From Hippasteria phrygiana (taxonomy: Eukaryota; Echinodermata; Asteroidea; Valvatida; Goniasteridae), in the NCBI GenBank assembly GCA_037893225.1, contig JAZGUH010000410.1, forward strand, positions 372,001 to 436,000: a stretch of 64,000 nt of DNA, read 5' to 3'. The position numbers and the translations under genes are program-made. Under the pieces are notes generated by a model that worked only from the letters and a program-made list of their open reading frames with translations, made no database searches and had not been told where the DNA came from. Shown here in pieces: positions 35,773-47,421 of this stretch (within the stretch, counting starts at the first letter, position 1; the number at the start of each line of letters is the position of its first letter).

Positions 35773-36810
35773 ACTGTTAGATGTAAGATTCGGTACATCA
35801 TAAAAGTGGAAACTTAATACAGTGCTTTGACTGGTACAGTACAAGGGGTGGTGGGGGGAGGCTGCTGTATATATGGACTGCATGTGTTGAAACATATTTA
35901 TTTATCTATGTTGATAAATTAAGCATTTACTGATGAAATGGCCTCATAGATCATTATCTTGTCATACTTGATAAAGCACCAATAAAGGCCAGCTATCCTG
36001 ATACGTGTATGTATGAAGAGGCTATGTGCAGCTACTTCAAGTGCAGACTCTAAATGCATTTTGCTTTTAAGGGTTGGGTGGGATTTGGACCGACAGGACC
36101 TTGTTTGTTTTATGATTTGGATCAGACTTTGATGAATTGCAGTAGTGAGTGAATATTTCCTTGGTGAGGACAGAGACAAAGATCTGATACATTGAAGTAC
36201 AAGAATCTTGAGATTTGAAACTTTGAGAATCATTATTTTGGTAAACAAGATAAGACTTCATGTGACGATGTGACAGGATGAATCATTTTCTATGTGTACC
36301 CTGGTGAGTGAGGGAATTTATTTTTGTCCCCCCCCCCCCAAAAAAAAAATGAAGTAGGAGACAAAAACAGAATGATGAAAGAGCAGTTGGGAAAGGCACT
36401 TATACCCATGGTACATGTACATGTACGTCTGATGATTGTATCTTCCATCTAATGAAATTTGTTTTTTGACTAAAATGCAAATCTAATGCAGCACACATGG
36501 AGTAGATGTGAGTACAGTTAGTGTAAAAGTACATCAATCTCATTTTATTTAATCTTGTAAGTGATAGCAGATCTGTGAACTTGAGTAAACCCTTCTTTGC
36601 ACTTTATTTACCTCATGAAATTGTGAAAGCATGCAGAAGAAACAAAAGAGATCCGAAAAGATGATGTGAATAAGGCTTCCTGCAAGCAAGCACTTTGTGG
36701 AATTGTCTTTTCTCTTCTTGTTTTTAATCATCCTTTAAATGGATTCAATTTCCGAAGGGGTGATTGCATGGCTTGTGATTCTTGATTAAACATCTAAAAC
36801 GTTTGACTTA

Positions 36811-37098
36811 CAGGGGAGGATCCAGGATTGTTTGCGGGGGGGGGGGGGGGGTTCTGAAAAAAATTCTGTACATTTACCCAAGTTGACTCCCAAAATGTTT
36901 CGTCTGCTAACAAAATTTTACAGGGGGGTGGTGGCCATGAGCCATTTAACCTTCATTTTGTTCTTACCCGTACATATGCAAAAAATACCTTTACGGGGTT
37001 TTGCTTTTCTTTTCTGGTTTACTATGGTACTTTAGGCGTAGGCCCTTACAAGAAAAAAATTGTCAATGAATGGGGGGGGGGGGGGGGTTCCACCCCTG
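36811..37098. mobile_element. hAT-like MITE with ACTTA target duplication
   Basis: Begins CAGGGGAGGATCCAGG and ends CCACCCCTG; ACTTA flanks both sides (36806-36810 and 37099-37103). CAGGG ends with 5-bp duplications occur in the hAT superfamily. It carries two long G runs, near each end. Confidence 0.72.
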
Positions 37099-37171
37099 AC
37101 TTACTTTCAGCTATACCTCAATGTACATGTACCTCAGGTAATGTAATTCAGTGAGGAAATATGTCAATCAA

Positions 37172-37396
37172 TTAACCCCTTGAGTACGGTTATTTACAGG
37201 AGGCGCCGGGGTGTTGCGCCGGCCTTTGCAGCCAAGCGAAATGGCCACAATGTGCTTGTGCAGTCAAGCATAACAAACACAATAATCCAACAATGGATTG
37301 AAACTGCACAAACAGCAGCAAATGGCGTCATCCGGCATGGTGGCACTATTTTTGTTTGCGCCATTTGGCGTCATCCGTATGCAAGCTAGGAGTTAA
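37172..37396. mobile_element. piggyBac-like MITE, subfamily 2, inverted
   Basis: TTAA on both sides; TTAACCCCTTGAGTACGG at the left; over 85% similar by eye to the copy at 23951. Confidence 0.85.
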
Positions 37397-37757
37397 AGAA
37401 ATGTCCAGTTTTGGAGACAGAAGAAACACACAAGCTTAGTATTGATCTATCACAGTAGACTCACAGGAATGCTGCTTGTCAAACTGTGTGGAATCACATC
37501 AGCCATAATGAACAATTGAACATATAGAAAACTCAGAATCTTTGACAAACACTGCACAAACCTTCATACACACAGTTGTCCATAGTGGGCATACGCACCA
37601 ATGGGAAATATTCACTTTGATAGGAACTGAAGACTACCCAGCTGGGATTTAAAAACTTGGTTGGGATTTGAACCTGGGTCCCAACTCTATCCTTCTAATT
37701 TGTTTGAAGGAAAGTTTGAAATAAGCAACCGACAATGTTTAAAATGGCCAACTTCCA

Positions 37758-38160
37758 TTAAAGATAGTATACAACATTTGCTTTTGCTGTAATTTTCAGA
37801 AATGAATGGATTTGGGGGTTAACAGAGCAATTTATACTTTTATAGGCATTAGGGAATTATCGGGTCGGGTTACTAGACTAGCTAGTCTGCTCCTGTTCAC
37901 AGATGTGTAATCAATTGCCAAACAAAATGTGGATGGTAAATTGGGACAGTATTTTTTTTAAAGTCAGTTTTTCCCAACAATGGTCGGCCGACCATCGGTG
38001 GAAATTGATACAAAATTTTTGACTTTTCTTGAAAATGACGGCAAACTATGTGTAGGTGCCATGATTTCACAGGATGCTTGAGACTATTGTTTACTTACAG
38101 TTAATTAAGGTATTTCATAACCATTCAGGAGTTCTTGCAAATGCTGTGTGTTGCCTTTAA
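37758..38160. mobile_element. MITE family M2, copy 2 (inverted)
   Basis: Left TTAAAGATAGTATACAACATTTGC matches the right end of the 11732 copy; the right end TGCAAATGCTGTGTGTTGCCTTTAA is decayed. Confidence 0.68.
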
Positions 38161-38645
38161 GTTTAATGAGTTTGGAAAACATCCAACGACATGAGATCAT
38201 GCATACATCTGCCATACACATGGTAAGATTGATAATGGCTTTAACAGACAGCATGTGGTGTCAGTGGCCTAATGTTTGTATGAAAGCAACTTAATCTCCC
38301 CATCAGTCAGTTTGGAATCTCCTGTTTTATTATCTTGTCGGGTTTTCGTCAGATGTGATCAGATGATTTGTAAGACTATGGTTGTAAACAAAATTACTTT
38401 GACTGCAACTATGAAGTGACCCACATCTAATTACAAAACCAGTTTGGAAAAGAAGTGTCATTTTCTGGGGGAAAACTAGACAACACAAACAACTTGTCAA
38501 ACATTTGATGTCAAAATGATGCATCTTTAAGTTAGTCTGTTCTTTATTATGTCAGTCATCGAGAAAATAATGCAGCAAAGCCATGAATTAATCACAGTGA
38601 TGTGTTAATGCTTGAAATGAACCATTCTAGCTGTGTCATTGTCAG

Positions 38646-38749
38646 CAGCAGTGACACACAGTGACGTCAGTCTGGTGGCAGAGCGGGATGTCTTCTTCAC
38701 GGTTGCCGTGGCAACACAACACTTCATTCTTTTGTGGACCTTTGATGAG
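38646..38749 (+). CDS. Gene B ectodomain exon
   Basis: Acceptor GTGTCATTGTCAG| (phase 1) and donor GATGAG|GTGATA (phase 0). About 34 codons with real-protein character and higher GC than flanks: VTHSDVSLVAERDVFFTVAV then ATQHFILLWTFDE. The strand-like pattern suggests a beta-propeller or beta-sandwich. The phase-0 end matches the next exon at 39296. Family unknown. Confidence 0.52.
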
Positions 38750-39295
38750 GTGATACGTCGGCGTGAGGTGCACGAGCATCACACCACCTGCTTTCCTGGT
38801 TCCCATTGTGCAGCGGTAACATTTCCTTCCATCATTGTTAGCAGGTGATGTTTTATAACTGGAGTCTTGGGTCGTGATTCAAGCAGTGAGGTCGAACACG
38901 TCTCCATTGATAGCACCTGCACACACTTTCATATTAGTTACTTGGACGGAGATACAGCAACTCACTCAACCAATCTACAGCTTCTTTTCCTGTGAATTCT
39001 CCAAGGTTGGAGATATCAGGTGACTGAATTCACACCAGAAGAATGGAAAAGTGACACATTTTTAGCTCGATCGCATGCATGGTGACTCAGAAGGCATCCC
39101 ATTGTTCTCCATCTCACCGTTCATTGATCTTGTGTGGTATGCAGTCGTCACTTCCACACCAAGAGGAGAGATCTAATTTGTGTCCTCTGCATCGATCATT
39201 GCAACTTGTGAACTTGCCTTGTGTGCATTCAATTGCTGTTCACTGGCCTACTGATGTAGAGAAGTCACATCTACAATTTTACTGTTTTACTCCAG

Positions 39296-39338
39296 GAAGT
39301 GTACGTGTTCTTTGAGACCATCAGCCAGCAATTTCACA
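39296..39338 (+). CDS. Gene B ectodomain exon
   Basis: Textbook acceptor (TTTTACTGTTTTACTCCAG|) and donor (CACA|GTAAGT). Phase 0 in, phase 1 out, encoding EVYVFFETISQQFH. Joined to the previous exon it continues a beta-strand-like hydrophobic pattern. Another frame is also open but does not fit the upstream phase. Confidence 0.55.
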
Positions 39339-40064
39339 GTAAGTTTGGTCCATGACAAGTTACATGTGTAATATATGTGTTGCTGGTTTTGTCTTTGCAT
39401 TTTTCTGTATACCTGTAACTACCTTTCTCTAAAAAAGTACATAGTTTCAGTTTTTGCAAAGATTAAAGAAATGGATTGGTTAAGATGTGATCTGTTAATG
39501 TTATCATTAGTTATTAAAAAAGAAGCAATTTTTATCTACATGTACTTGTGTAATTTTTCAGTCTTGAATTTTAAATCAGTGGTATATTTCCGATACTGTT
39601 TTTATATAATCTTTTTGGTTTCTAATGATCTATTCCAATTTGTATGGTTGTAACTGTCATCTTTGTATAGGACCATAATGAAAATAAGGGTTTATTTTAC
39701 ATGATCATGTTGTTCTTTGCAAGCTTTTTTACTGTGTAACTCTTAGTATTATTTAATTTCAAGTTGCCAAATTAGAACAAATGAAATTAGTTATCTGTGT
39801 ATCTTGTAATATTAAGTCATTCTGGACAGTTCCAAGCATTGTGGAGTGACAAACACATGGCATTTTCATATTTCATAATTATAATATAATTATATAATAT
39901 TTCATATTATAAACACTAACATTTATCAACAAACAAATTGTACTTGATGACAACCACTGCTATTTACTTTCTATAACACCAAAACACTAAGATTTTCAAG
40001 TCTGTTACAGTTTTACCCAAGGGGGTCTACCTGTCTGTAATTCAGGGGGATGTCACTCTAACGT

Positions 40065-40099
40065 CACTCCGTAACAAAAAAAACGTTACAGAGTGACAT
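40065..40099. repeat. GTCACTCYGTAAC hairpin
   Basis: GTCACTCCGTAAC and its complement GTTACAGAGTGAC enclose an A-run. Related to the GTAAC-GAGAC hairpins at 61500 and 62355. Confidence 0.7.
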
Positions 40100-40366
40100 A
40101 ATCTAATTTCTATTCATGTAGAATGCTTGGGGAAATTATATTTGAATTGTTTTTCTCATCCTTTTAAAAAAATTAAGGGAATTAAGGGAATAAATCATGC
40201 TAATTAAATGTGCAAATTTTAATGACCAAATGACAGAGAGTTATCTATATTCACACAGATCATAAAAATTCAAGACCAAATTGTTTATGATTGAATGAAT
40301 TTCAAATTGGGGGGGGGGTTTTCTTTAAATTGCCCTTCTTAGGCTTATTTGAAACATGGTACCTAT

Positions 40367-40636
40367 CAGGGCTGTAGTCAAGTCTGTCACAAGTCCATCA
40401 CAGGTCCCTGCAGGTCCCTGCAAGTCCATCACAACTTCACAAGCCCTCCAGTCCTAATTCAAATCACAAGCTATTCAAATGAGCATTGACAAAGGCATTC
40501 CTTTGTCATTGTTGATCCAGTTTACTTCTGACCAGCTTTATGAAAGGACTTCTGACTGGACTTGCGAAAGGACTTGCGAAAGGACTTGTGAAAGGACTTG
40601 TGAAAGGACTTGCAGGGACTCGTCGACTACAGCTCC
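40367..40636. mobile_element. hAT-like MITE, 270 bp
   Basis: Ends CAGGGCTGTAGTC and GACTACAGCTCC are inverted. GGTACCTAT before and GGTACGTAT after form an 8-9 bp duplication with one mismatch. Subterminal tandem units (GAAAGGACTTG ×5 at right, CAAGTCC/CAGGTCC at left) are inverted relative to each other. Confidence 0.78.
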
Positions 40637-41518
40637 GGTACGTATTGTGCAGTGGTAAAGCTAATACGACACATTTTCCAATTATCTCGCCTGTGTATGC
40701 CTCGTTCAGTTTCACAAATTTCAGCCGATCTGGTCTAGCGCAGCTGAAGATACAATCCCAAGCACTTCCTCTTTATTAAAATGGCACCGAACGAAAAGGA
40801 GTGAAAAATAACAACAAACCCAGTGGAATATGTAAATGGTTATATTGCAGCTATATTGGAGCATGGGTTTCATTAATCAATTTGTATGGGTCCCTAGTGA
40901 AGGTTATTACTCAGTTGGCTTGGATAGATTCTCCATAAAAGGATTTATATAATTGTTAATGGGAACCTCACTAGAGAGATTAAAATTCTTAGTGTGTAAG
41001 AAAACTGTCTAATTTTAGAGCAAAATATGTGAATGACGTCAAGAGAGCTCAATGGTGAATGGAGGTGAATTTGGTATGGACAACCATGATTCAGTGATGT
41101 TACTCACAATTATTCTGTCACTCTGTCTCTGGTGAAAACCACGTCCCTTGGACAACACCTCACGTCCCTTGGACAACACCTCTGGAATTTCAAGCAGCAA
41201 TTATGTATTTGTTCAGGCTGTACAGGATTGGGCATTCAGTAATATTCACTATCATTGCATGTTATTGTTAGCTGTAGGCCCTATCTGTGCAGTTTTACTG
41301 CAGTGGGTGAACTGAAAAAGTACGTTCTCTGAATGAAAAGCATATCACACAAGCAGACAAACTTGTAAATGATTTTACTATCTTTGGTTTTTCCAATATG
41401 AAATTACAAATTTCATCCTTTCTTCATTCTTTTCATATTCCAGATAATAATAATGTGCTTGTGTAGCACTCAGACAAGTTTTTTTTTTTTACATTTTCAA
41501 AGTGAACAAAGAAAACTT

Positions 41519-41590
41519 GCAGAAGCGGGATTCGAACCTGTGACCTCCGGAACACTGCACCAGTGCTCTACCAACCGAGCCATCCCGCCC
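41519..41590 (-). mobile_element. tRNA-derived SINE head
   Basis: Reverse strand shows an A box (TGGCTCGGTTGGTAGAGC) and a B box (GGTTCGAATCC). The two acceptor-stem ends do not pair and the anticodon loop lacks U33, so it is not a working tRNA. Shares AGTGAACAAAGAAA beside it with the copy at 63929. Confidence 0.75.
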
Positions 41591-41676
41591 CATTTTTTTT
41601 TATTTGCTACCTCGGGGAGACCGAGAAAGAAACAAAAGATGAGATTTTGTGGTTTATCAACCCACAACATCAGCAC

Positions 41677-41896
41677 AATAAGCCAGTTCGGTATTTCAAC
41701 TGCACATGTGCACAATGACATTTTATCCCGAATGACCCGCTTGACCTAAAGCGCGCGTGTTAACGCAAAAGGTGGCTGCACAACGCGCACGTGTTAAATT
41801 CAATTAGAATGGGCATTCGCGTAACATCGCATGACATTACGTCAACAATTTTATCCTGAATAACCTTTGACCTTTGAGATACCGAACTAACTTATT
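41677..41896. mobile_element. MITE family M3, copy 2 (inverted)
   Basis: AATAAGCCAGTTCGGTATTT … ATACCGAACTAACTTATT; internal TGTGCACAATGACATTTTATCC matches the right part of the 29532 copy in reverse. Confidence 0.8.
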
Positions 41897-43758
41897 TCCT
41901 CCATACCCTCACAAGTAGCGTTTTACAGTGTGTACTCCTGTGTTGAGAGAGGCAATTGTAGTAAAGTGTCTTGCCCAAGAACAAGAGTGAAGCACCGTTT
42001 AAGGCTTTATTCCCTCCTTAACTTGAATTTCCTGTTTTACTTTTTCCTTAAAGATATACTCACCGTATGTAGTCCTCAATTTTTTTTCTTCTCGGTAAAA
42101 TGAAGAAAAAAAACAATTACTTTTTGCTATTTGGGGCATCTGCAACCCTTGAAAAAGGGATTTATTCTATGCTGCTGTCTCACATCACACAAATTATTGT
42201 CAGGTTGCAAATAATTTCACATTTCAAACTTTATTATTTGATAACTAAATGTGAGTGCGTTTTTTTGTTCGAAGTTTCATCAAAAAGTAACGAACTTTTG
42301 CATCAGTAGAAAAATTACAATATTTCGTAGTGAATCTCGAAGAGAGTATGGACAGTATATTTTTAAAAGTTCCATCACTAGTAGGCAATCAATGCTTGAC
42401 ATAGTAGCAGAACAGTCTAAATGAATTACAGTAGTCTGTGTATGGAGGTATCACCTTATACAAAAAGTCAATGAAATGCTTTCAAGCTGGTACGACTAAT
42501 TAAATAATAGTCAGACTCTTCTACTGACTCAGACTCCATTGAGTGTGGTCAAACCCCACTGTCCATTAAGGTTCTATTTTTTTTTCATCCCACAATCTAT
42601 TTTTTTTCTTTCTGGTAGATGCTAGATGTAATCCATTTATCCATTAGGGAAATTTTGTTTTCAGTGACCCTTTTTCAGGAAAAAGTCAGGGCATTTGCGG
42701 TAGTGAAGAATGAAAAATTTAGAAATAAAGTCATTGATAATTTATCGTGCAAGGTCGGGTTGGATCGGTAATGTACATGTAGGCATCCCATGCAGGTAAC
42801 CAAAAGTCATCGCCCAGCAAAATCTGTTAAAAGCACGTGCCTTTGTAAATTTGATAAAAAGAGACGTTGATTAAAACCTGTTTGCTTTTCAGAATTATGA
42901 AGAATGCTTTAAAATGAATTAATGAACAAAGAAAATATTTAAACAGCTGAACAGGCATTATTAGGGTATTTCAGGATTTTTTTTTTACCAATAGCTGTAC
43001 ATGTATTACAAACACAAAGAGTACTCATAAATACTTCCCTTAATACCAGAAGTAAAGGTCAGGTTACCTTGACCTTTGTGTACCAAATATTTAATACTTA
43101 ATAATATGTTACGTGTAAGAACAATTAAGGTCATACAAAGTAACTCTTGAGTGACATTTTAGCCAGCTTCAAACATTACCAATATTCATTTTCAATGGCT
43201 TGTAATTTGACACTCCATTGGGTCATCATGGCGTCACTCTTTGGCTCACAACTTACCTTTAGGGTCTATGTCTAGGCTAAGTTTGATTAAGATCTGAGGT
43301 TTTGTAAAGACCGAAGTGCCAAACACAAAAACAAATTGCAAAGTCTGTGGAATTTGAGGATAGAAGAAAACTAAGAAACAACGAATTTCCGACCGAAACA
43401 AAGGCTTTTCCGACTTGTAGTCGAAAAACCCAAATACGAAGTATTCATAATTTCCATTTAAGTTAACAATTAAATAATGCCTTCAGCTTCAAGATATGAT
43501 TAATTAATGCATGAACCAATTTAAGACCTTCTCTGTCTCTTTTAATTTGTAACAGAATTTATACTTTTCAATGAATAGGATTCTGTTCGGAATAGTATCG
43601 AAGCCTAAACCTGTTCTTTTTTTTATTTCATGAGCTGTCATCATTCCACACTGTCATGTTGTTTGTATAAATCATCTGGTTTGATAAACAGAGTTGTGGA
43701 ATGCGTAATGTTATTTTTGCCAGAGAAATACATCAGTCACTGTATAACGAGATTGCAG

Positions 43759-43848
43759 GTTTTATTTGTGACTACAGCTACATGTATCAACTGGAACAAA
43801 TCTTCGGCAGTGGCATGATGATGAAGGCTGTCCTGATTTATATACTTG
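43759..43848 (+). CDS. Gene B possible ectodomain exon
   Basis: Phase 1 in and out, so it can sit between the exons at 39296 and 44238. Encodes FICDYSYMYQLEQIFGSG then MMMKAVLIYILG. The acceptor (ATTGCAG|) lacks a good pyrimidine tract and the donor (TTG|GTATTC) is moderate. May be skipped or chance. Confidence 0.28.
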
Positions 43849-44237
43849 GTATTCTTGGCCAGTTTGATCTTATTTCCAGGCCTTTCCCTGTTGTACCTTT
43901 GTGCCCCTTGCATTTCAAATCCATCGTCTACACCTTAGGATCCACCCCCCCCCCCCCAGCACCTGTCTCTGTCAACAATCGGTGTAAGATAATAGCAATG
44001 ATTAAACATCATCGTCTGCAACTGAAAGTTATGGTTTAACATAGACATGTCGCTCATAAGCTTTACTCAAATGCATCTAAGATCTGTCATACTGAGCACT
44101 GACAATCAAGAAGCACGCTCACATTATCAGCTGCAGTGTCTATAATCAGTATTTCAAACGGCAAACTCATTTCCTTTTTTCTCTTTTGTCCATTTTCCCC
44201 TCATTTTCACCAAATCTGACACTCCAGTCTCAACAAG

Positions 44238-44338
44238 GCATGCAGTTAGTTAATCACAACGGCTATCTCTACCATTCCTCCATCAGCCAGAGTGCCTACT
44301 TCAGTGGGATGTTCAGTCACTTTTTCCGTGACAACCAA
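44238..44338 (+). CDS. Gene B ectodomain exon
   Basis: A single open frame of 33 codons (MQLVNHNGYLYHSSISQSAY … FSHFFRDNQ) between an acceptor (CAACAAG|, phase 1) and donor (CCAA|GTGAAG, phase 0; alternative AAG|GTTTGA six bases on). The word NGYL followed by an FF pair is weakly reminiscent of Cache-type ectodomains of calcium-channel alpha2/delta-like proteins; too short to claim. An earlier acceptor (CTCCAG|, phase 0) is an alternative. Confidence 0.42.
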
Positions 44339-44654
44339 GTGAAGGTTTGACAACGCTTTATGATGATGGACACAAATGATAACACAACCACAGTGTTGCC
44401 ACCTCCTGCAGACGGTGACTACTAATAAATTTGCTGCTAAACTTTTGATTATGTGTAAACATTAATTAAATGTCTCATGTGGAACGTGAAATATTTTATT
44501 ACTTGTTATTTCTGGTAATGAAAGCAGAGAATCCATAAAAACGACCACAGCACTGTACATGTAGGTTGCAAACCCGAAGAAGCTTGTGGGAAAAAAAGAT
44601 AAAGAATGTTTGGTTTTAGAGATAGAAAGAAAACCCAGTGTGCTCTGTCTTCAG

Positions 44655-44748
44655 GAGAACATCTTAGAGCAGACTGACTGCAACATAATATACCCGGTTC
44701 CTCATCAAGGAACCAGACTTTTCTTTTTAGAGTTAATCACTCCACATG
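44655..44748 (+). CDS. Gene B juxtamembrane ectodomain exon
   Basis: Strong acceptor (GTGTGCTCTGTCTTCAG|) with only phase 0 open, matching the preceding exon. 31 codons (ENILEQTDCNIIYPVPHQ then GTRLFFLELITPH) and one base before a donor ATG|GTGTGT, phase 1, matching the membrane exon at 45521. Contains one Cys. Confidence 0.42.
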
Positions 44749-45271
44749 GTGTGTCCCACAAACTTCTCACAAACTTCTCACAATTTGTACTCATCACCAT
44801 GCAAAGCCTGAAATTACGTTTATCGTGAGCTCAATTTCATAACCATATATTTTTCTAATAATGTAGCCTTAATTGTCCATTTCAAAGAAACAGTAAACAC
44901 AGGAATGAGCTCGCCAACTTCGGAATTTGCTTAAAACAGTGACTCAATAGGAAGGAAGAGCACTTGGACTAAGTGAAAGTGTGTAGCACTTTGATGAAGT
45001 GTGGGTTCTTAACCATAACCCCCACATGGTATTCTCTGAGCACCCTGCCAAATGCAACAGAATGCAACACAGCTGAAATAAGAACCCTGCTAAATGCAAT
45101 GTTGCACTGTGCAGTGAACTCATCTGTACCAGCCTTGTTGCTGGAGGCTTAATATACATGTATAATACTAAATACAAAAGAATGCATTAGACCAGGAGAC
45201 ATGCCTTGACTGCTAAATGCAACAACTTTTTACTATTGGTGCATTCTGTTGAATTTAGCAGGGTTAGGGTT

Positions 45272-45472
45272 TTAACCCCTTGCGTACGGATGACGGCATA
45301 TGGCACTAGGCCGGATGACGCCATTTGCCGCCGTTTGTGCAGTTTCAATCCATTGTTGGATTATTGTTTATGTTATGCTTGACTGCACAAACACATTGTA
45401 GCGGTTCGCTTGGCTGCCAGAACCGCTGCGACACCCCGACGTCTCCCTTAAATACCGTACTCAAGGGGTTAA
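45272..45472. mobile_element. piggyBac-like MITE, subfamily 2, in gene B intron
   Basis: Best-preserved copy: TTAACCCCTTGCGTACGGATGACG … CCGTACTCAAGGGGTTAA, 49 bases before the membrane-exon acceptor. Its position so close to an acceptor means its right end lies in the branch-point neighbourhood. Confidence 0.88.
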
Positions 45473-45520
45473 AGGTCATTTTCAAGGTGTAATAAGTAGA
45501 TTATGTTTTTGTTGTTGCAG

Positions 45521-45644
45521 GGAATAGACCTACAGGGCAGCCAACAGACTCAGACCAATCAGCTCTTCCCGTCGCTGCATCAGCAGGCAGTCTGGTTCTA
45601 GTTCTACTGGCTATTGTTCTTTGGTATTTCTTGGTTCGAGGGCA
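45521..45644 (+). CDS. Gene B transmembrane exon
   Basis: Acceptor TTTTTGTTGTTGCAG| and donor GGGCA|GTAAGT. Phase 1 in, phase 2 out. Encodes a short Asp/Ser/Pro-rich stalk (NRPTGQPTDSDQSALPVAAS) followed by a single hydrophobic helix, SLVLVLLAIVLWYFLV, then Arg-Gly. Positive charges after the helix and in the next exon (RLRRK) predict the following part is cytoplasmic, i.e. type I topology. Confidence 0.75.
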
Positions 45645-45998
45645 GTAAGTATATGCCTGAAAATTATTAGTATTTGGGGGGGGGTTTAACAAGTTGTGCA
45701 AAGTACCCCTGTGTTCTCCCATCCCACCTCCTGGTCCCCACAAAGGGGTGTTGTGTCGTCCCCCCCCCCCTGCCCCCCCCCCCCCCCTCCCCCCGCCTTG
45801 CAAATTGGATGCTATCCGTTCAATTGGTAATTTTGTCATTGTTTCGTCCTTTTGATGGGATGTGAAAGCTAAGGTCAAGTTTATAGATCAACAAAGTACT
45901 AATACTGTGGAAGAGATGTGATTTTCAGCTGTTGTGCTTTGCAACTTTCAGACAAAAAGAGCTGTTGTTGATCATGTTATATATGTTGTTCCTTACAG
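45645..45998 (+). other. Gene B intron with C-rich tract
   Basis: 354-bp intron with poly-C at 45760-45796 on the plus strand; ends in TTGTTCCTTACAG. Confidence 0.6.
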
Positions 45999-46755
45999 GC
46001 TCCGTAGGAAAAACTTTAATCACCAGCGCACCAGCAGTCACCATAGTCATCAAAGCCAGCAAGGTAGTATACGAGACTCCAACAGCCGACATGGCAGCCT
46101 AGTATCAACCCATGGCTCACGCACCCACAGTACCCCTCGTACCTCACCACGTAACTACCGAAAGTCCGGTAATGGCTCGCCTCGATCCAAAAGGAGTTCA
46201 CGATGCACATGCCAGTTTGAGGCATGCACCTGCCAACCGGGGCGGTCATCAGATTCACCACTTCTGAAGCATTCCCCCAAGAGTAATCAGGACTCTGTGA
46301 CAGAGTGTACTGGTACATCACCGTTCTGCCCCCATTCAAAAAAGTTCAGATTGCATAGGTTGGATATCCATATGAGAGACTCGATGGACTCAGATTTCCA
46401 TCCCGATGACGAGAACACACCAGGACCTTCAAATTCAAACCGAAACAGCAAAGCATGCACTTGTAGTTCAGACGTCGTCGTAAATATGGATGGCGTAGTT
46501 AGTTCCGACGGTTCTCAGAGTAATAGTGAAATCACTGAAGCTTATAGACAGCCAGTGAACTGTGATGGGATGTTAGTGTGTTCCTGTGTGCCATTAAGCC
46601 AGGCAGACTTGGCCAAACATTGTACCTGCAGAGTTATTCATAACCCGCTTGACGGTAACAGGCGAAATGGAAAACATCACGGCTTGAACTATAGTTCCCC
46701 TGCTGTTATTGGTAGTAGCAGTGATAGTGACTTCTCGAGAGCTGAAGCATTGTAA
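45999..46755 (+). CDS. Gene B cytoplasmic-tail exon (252 codons, Ser/His/Arg- and CTC-rich)
   Basis: Acceptor ATGTTGTTCCTTACAG| in phase 2 joins the membrane exon (…RGQ-LRRKNFNHQ). The tail is hydrophilic, begins with a basic His/Ser/Arg block, and contains Cys-Thr-Cys or Cys-Ser-Cys clusters near SSRCTCQFEACTC, SKACTCSSD, LVCSCVPL and KHCTCRV, plus an acidic central part and a final SSSDSDFS, a likely acidic phosphorylation-type motif. It ends in TAA at 46753. This is by far the longest credible coding stretch of the window. The CTC clusters could bind metal or be lipid-modified; I know no named family with this tail. Confidence 0.78.
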
Positions 46756-47027
46756 TAATAATCCACGAAAGCCGCAGTTATAGACATTCCTTTGATTCAC
46801 TAATTGTTTGTCTCTGAGACGACATCTAGACCGAACACTTTGAAAAAGCTACAAATGTACAAATGTTCCGTGCTGTGAGTGACAGTATTTATCTTTCATG
46901 GTTGTGTACATTTCTCTCTTTGTTATAAATTATTTATAATCACATTGTTTATTAAGAATTACTTGCATTTCAAAGCCTATTCACGTTGTATATGTCACAG
47001 CTGTTATGAATATTGGAGGTGAATTTC

Positions 47028-47292
47028 TTAACCAGTTCGAGTCGGATGATGAGTTAACACGCAAAAGTTTTGCTGTACTCGGAACGGACGACTGATAAAC
47101 ACGCACTCGATGGAGACCGGTATCTAACTGTCAGCGACCCACTGGCAGCGAGCGAGGCCGGAAATATCAGCGTGTTCTGCCTGCAGATTACGGCCTGATT
47201 CTGCCTGAACCGGTCTGGCATCTAGGCTCGGGAAAAATATTCCCGCAGCTGGGTCCGTGAATGTCAAAATAATCCCGACGTGAACTGGTTAA
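47028..47292. mobile_element. TTAA-flanked MITE, 265 bp, in gene B 3' region
   Basis: TTAACCAGTTCGAGTCGG and CCGACGTGAACTGGTTAA are inverted ends with TTAA on both sides, suggesting piggyBac or another TTAA-targeting superfamily, distinct from the 4464 family. It lies between the two possible last exons. Confidence 0.78.
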
Positions 47293-47421
47293 AAATCTAC
47301 AGTACATTGTATATTTACATCCTTTCCTGAAAATCAAAATGGATGTCTTCTGGGTCCAGTAGGTTTGATGAGGAATGTTACCACCGGAATACTGACTTTT
47401 TTTATGTGTCAGATTTTGCAG

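Larger units (their letters stand above)
39339..43758. other. Gene B intron, repeat-bearing
   Basis: Holds elements at 40367 and 41677 and the SINE head at 41519; no exon supported. Confidence 0.4.

Noticed and set aside
44238..44748. Assigning gene B to the calcium-channel alpha2/delta or CACHD1 family
   Set aside because: The NGYL…FF and C…YPV words are suggestive, but only a few residues match and no VWA domain or MIDAS motif was found.
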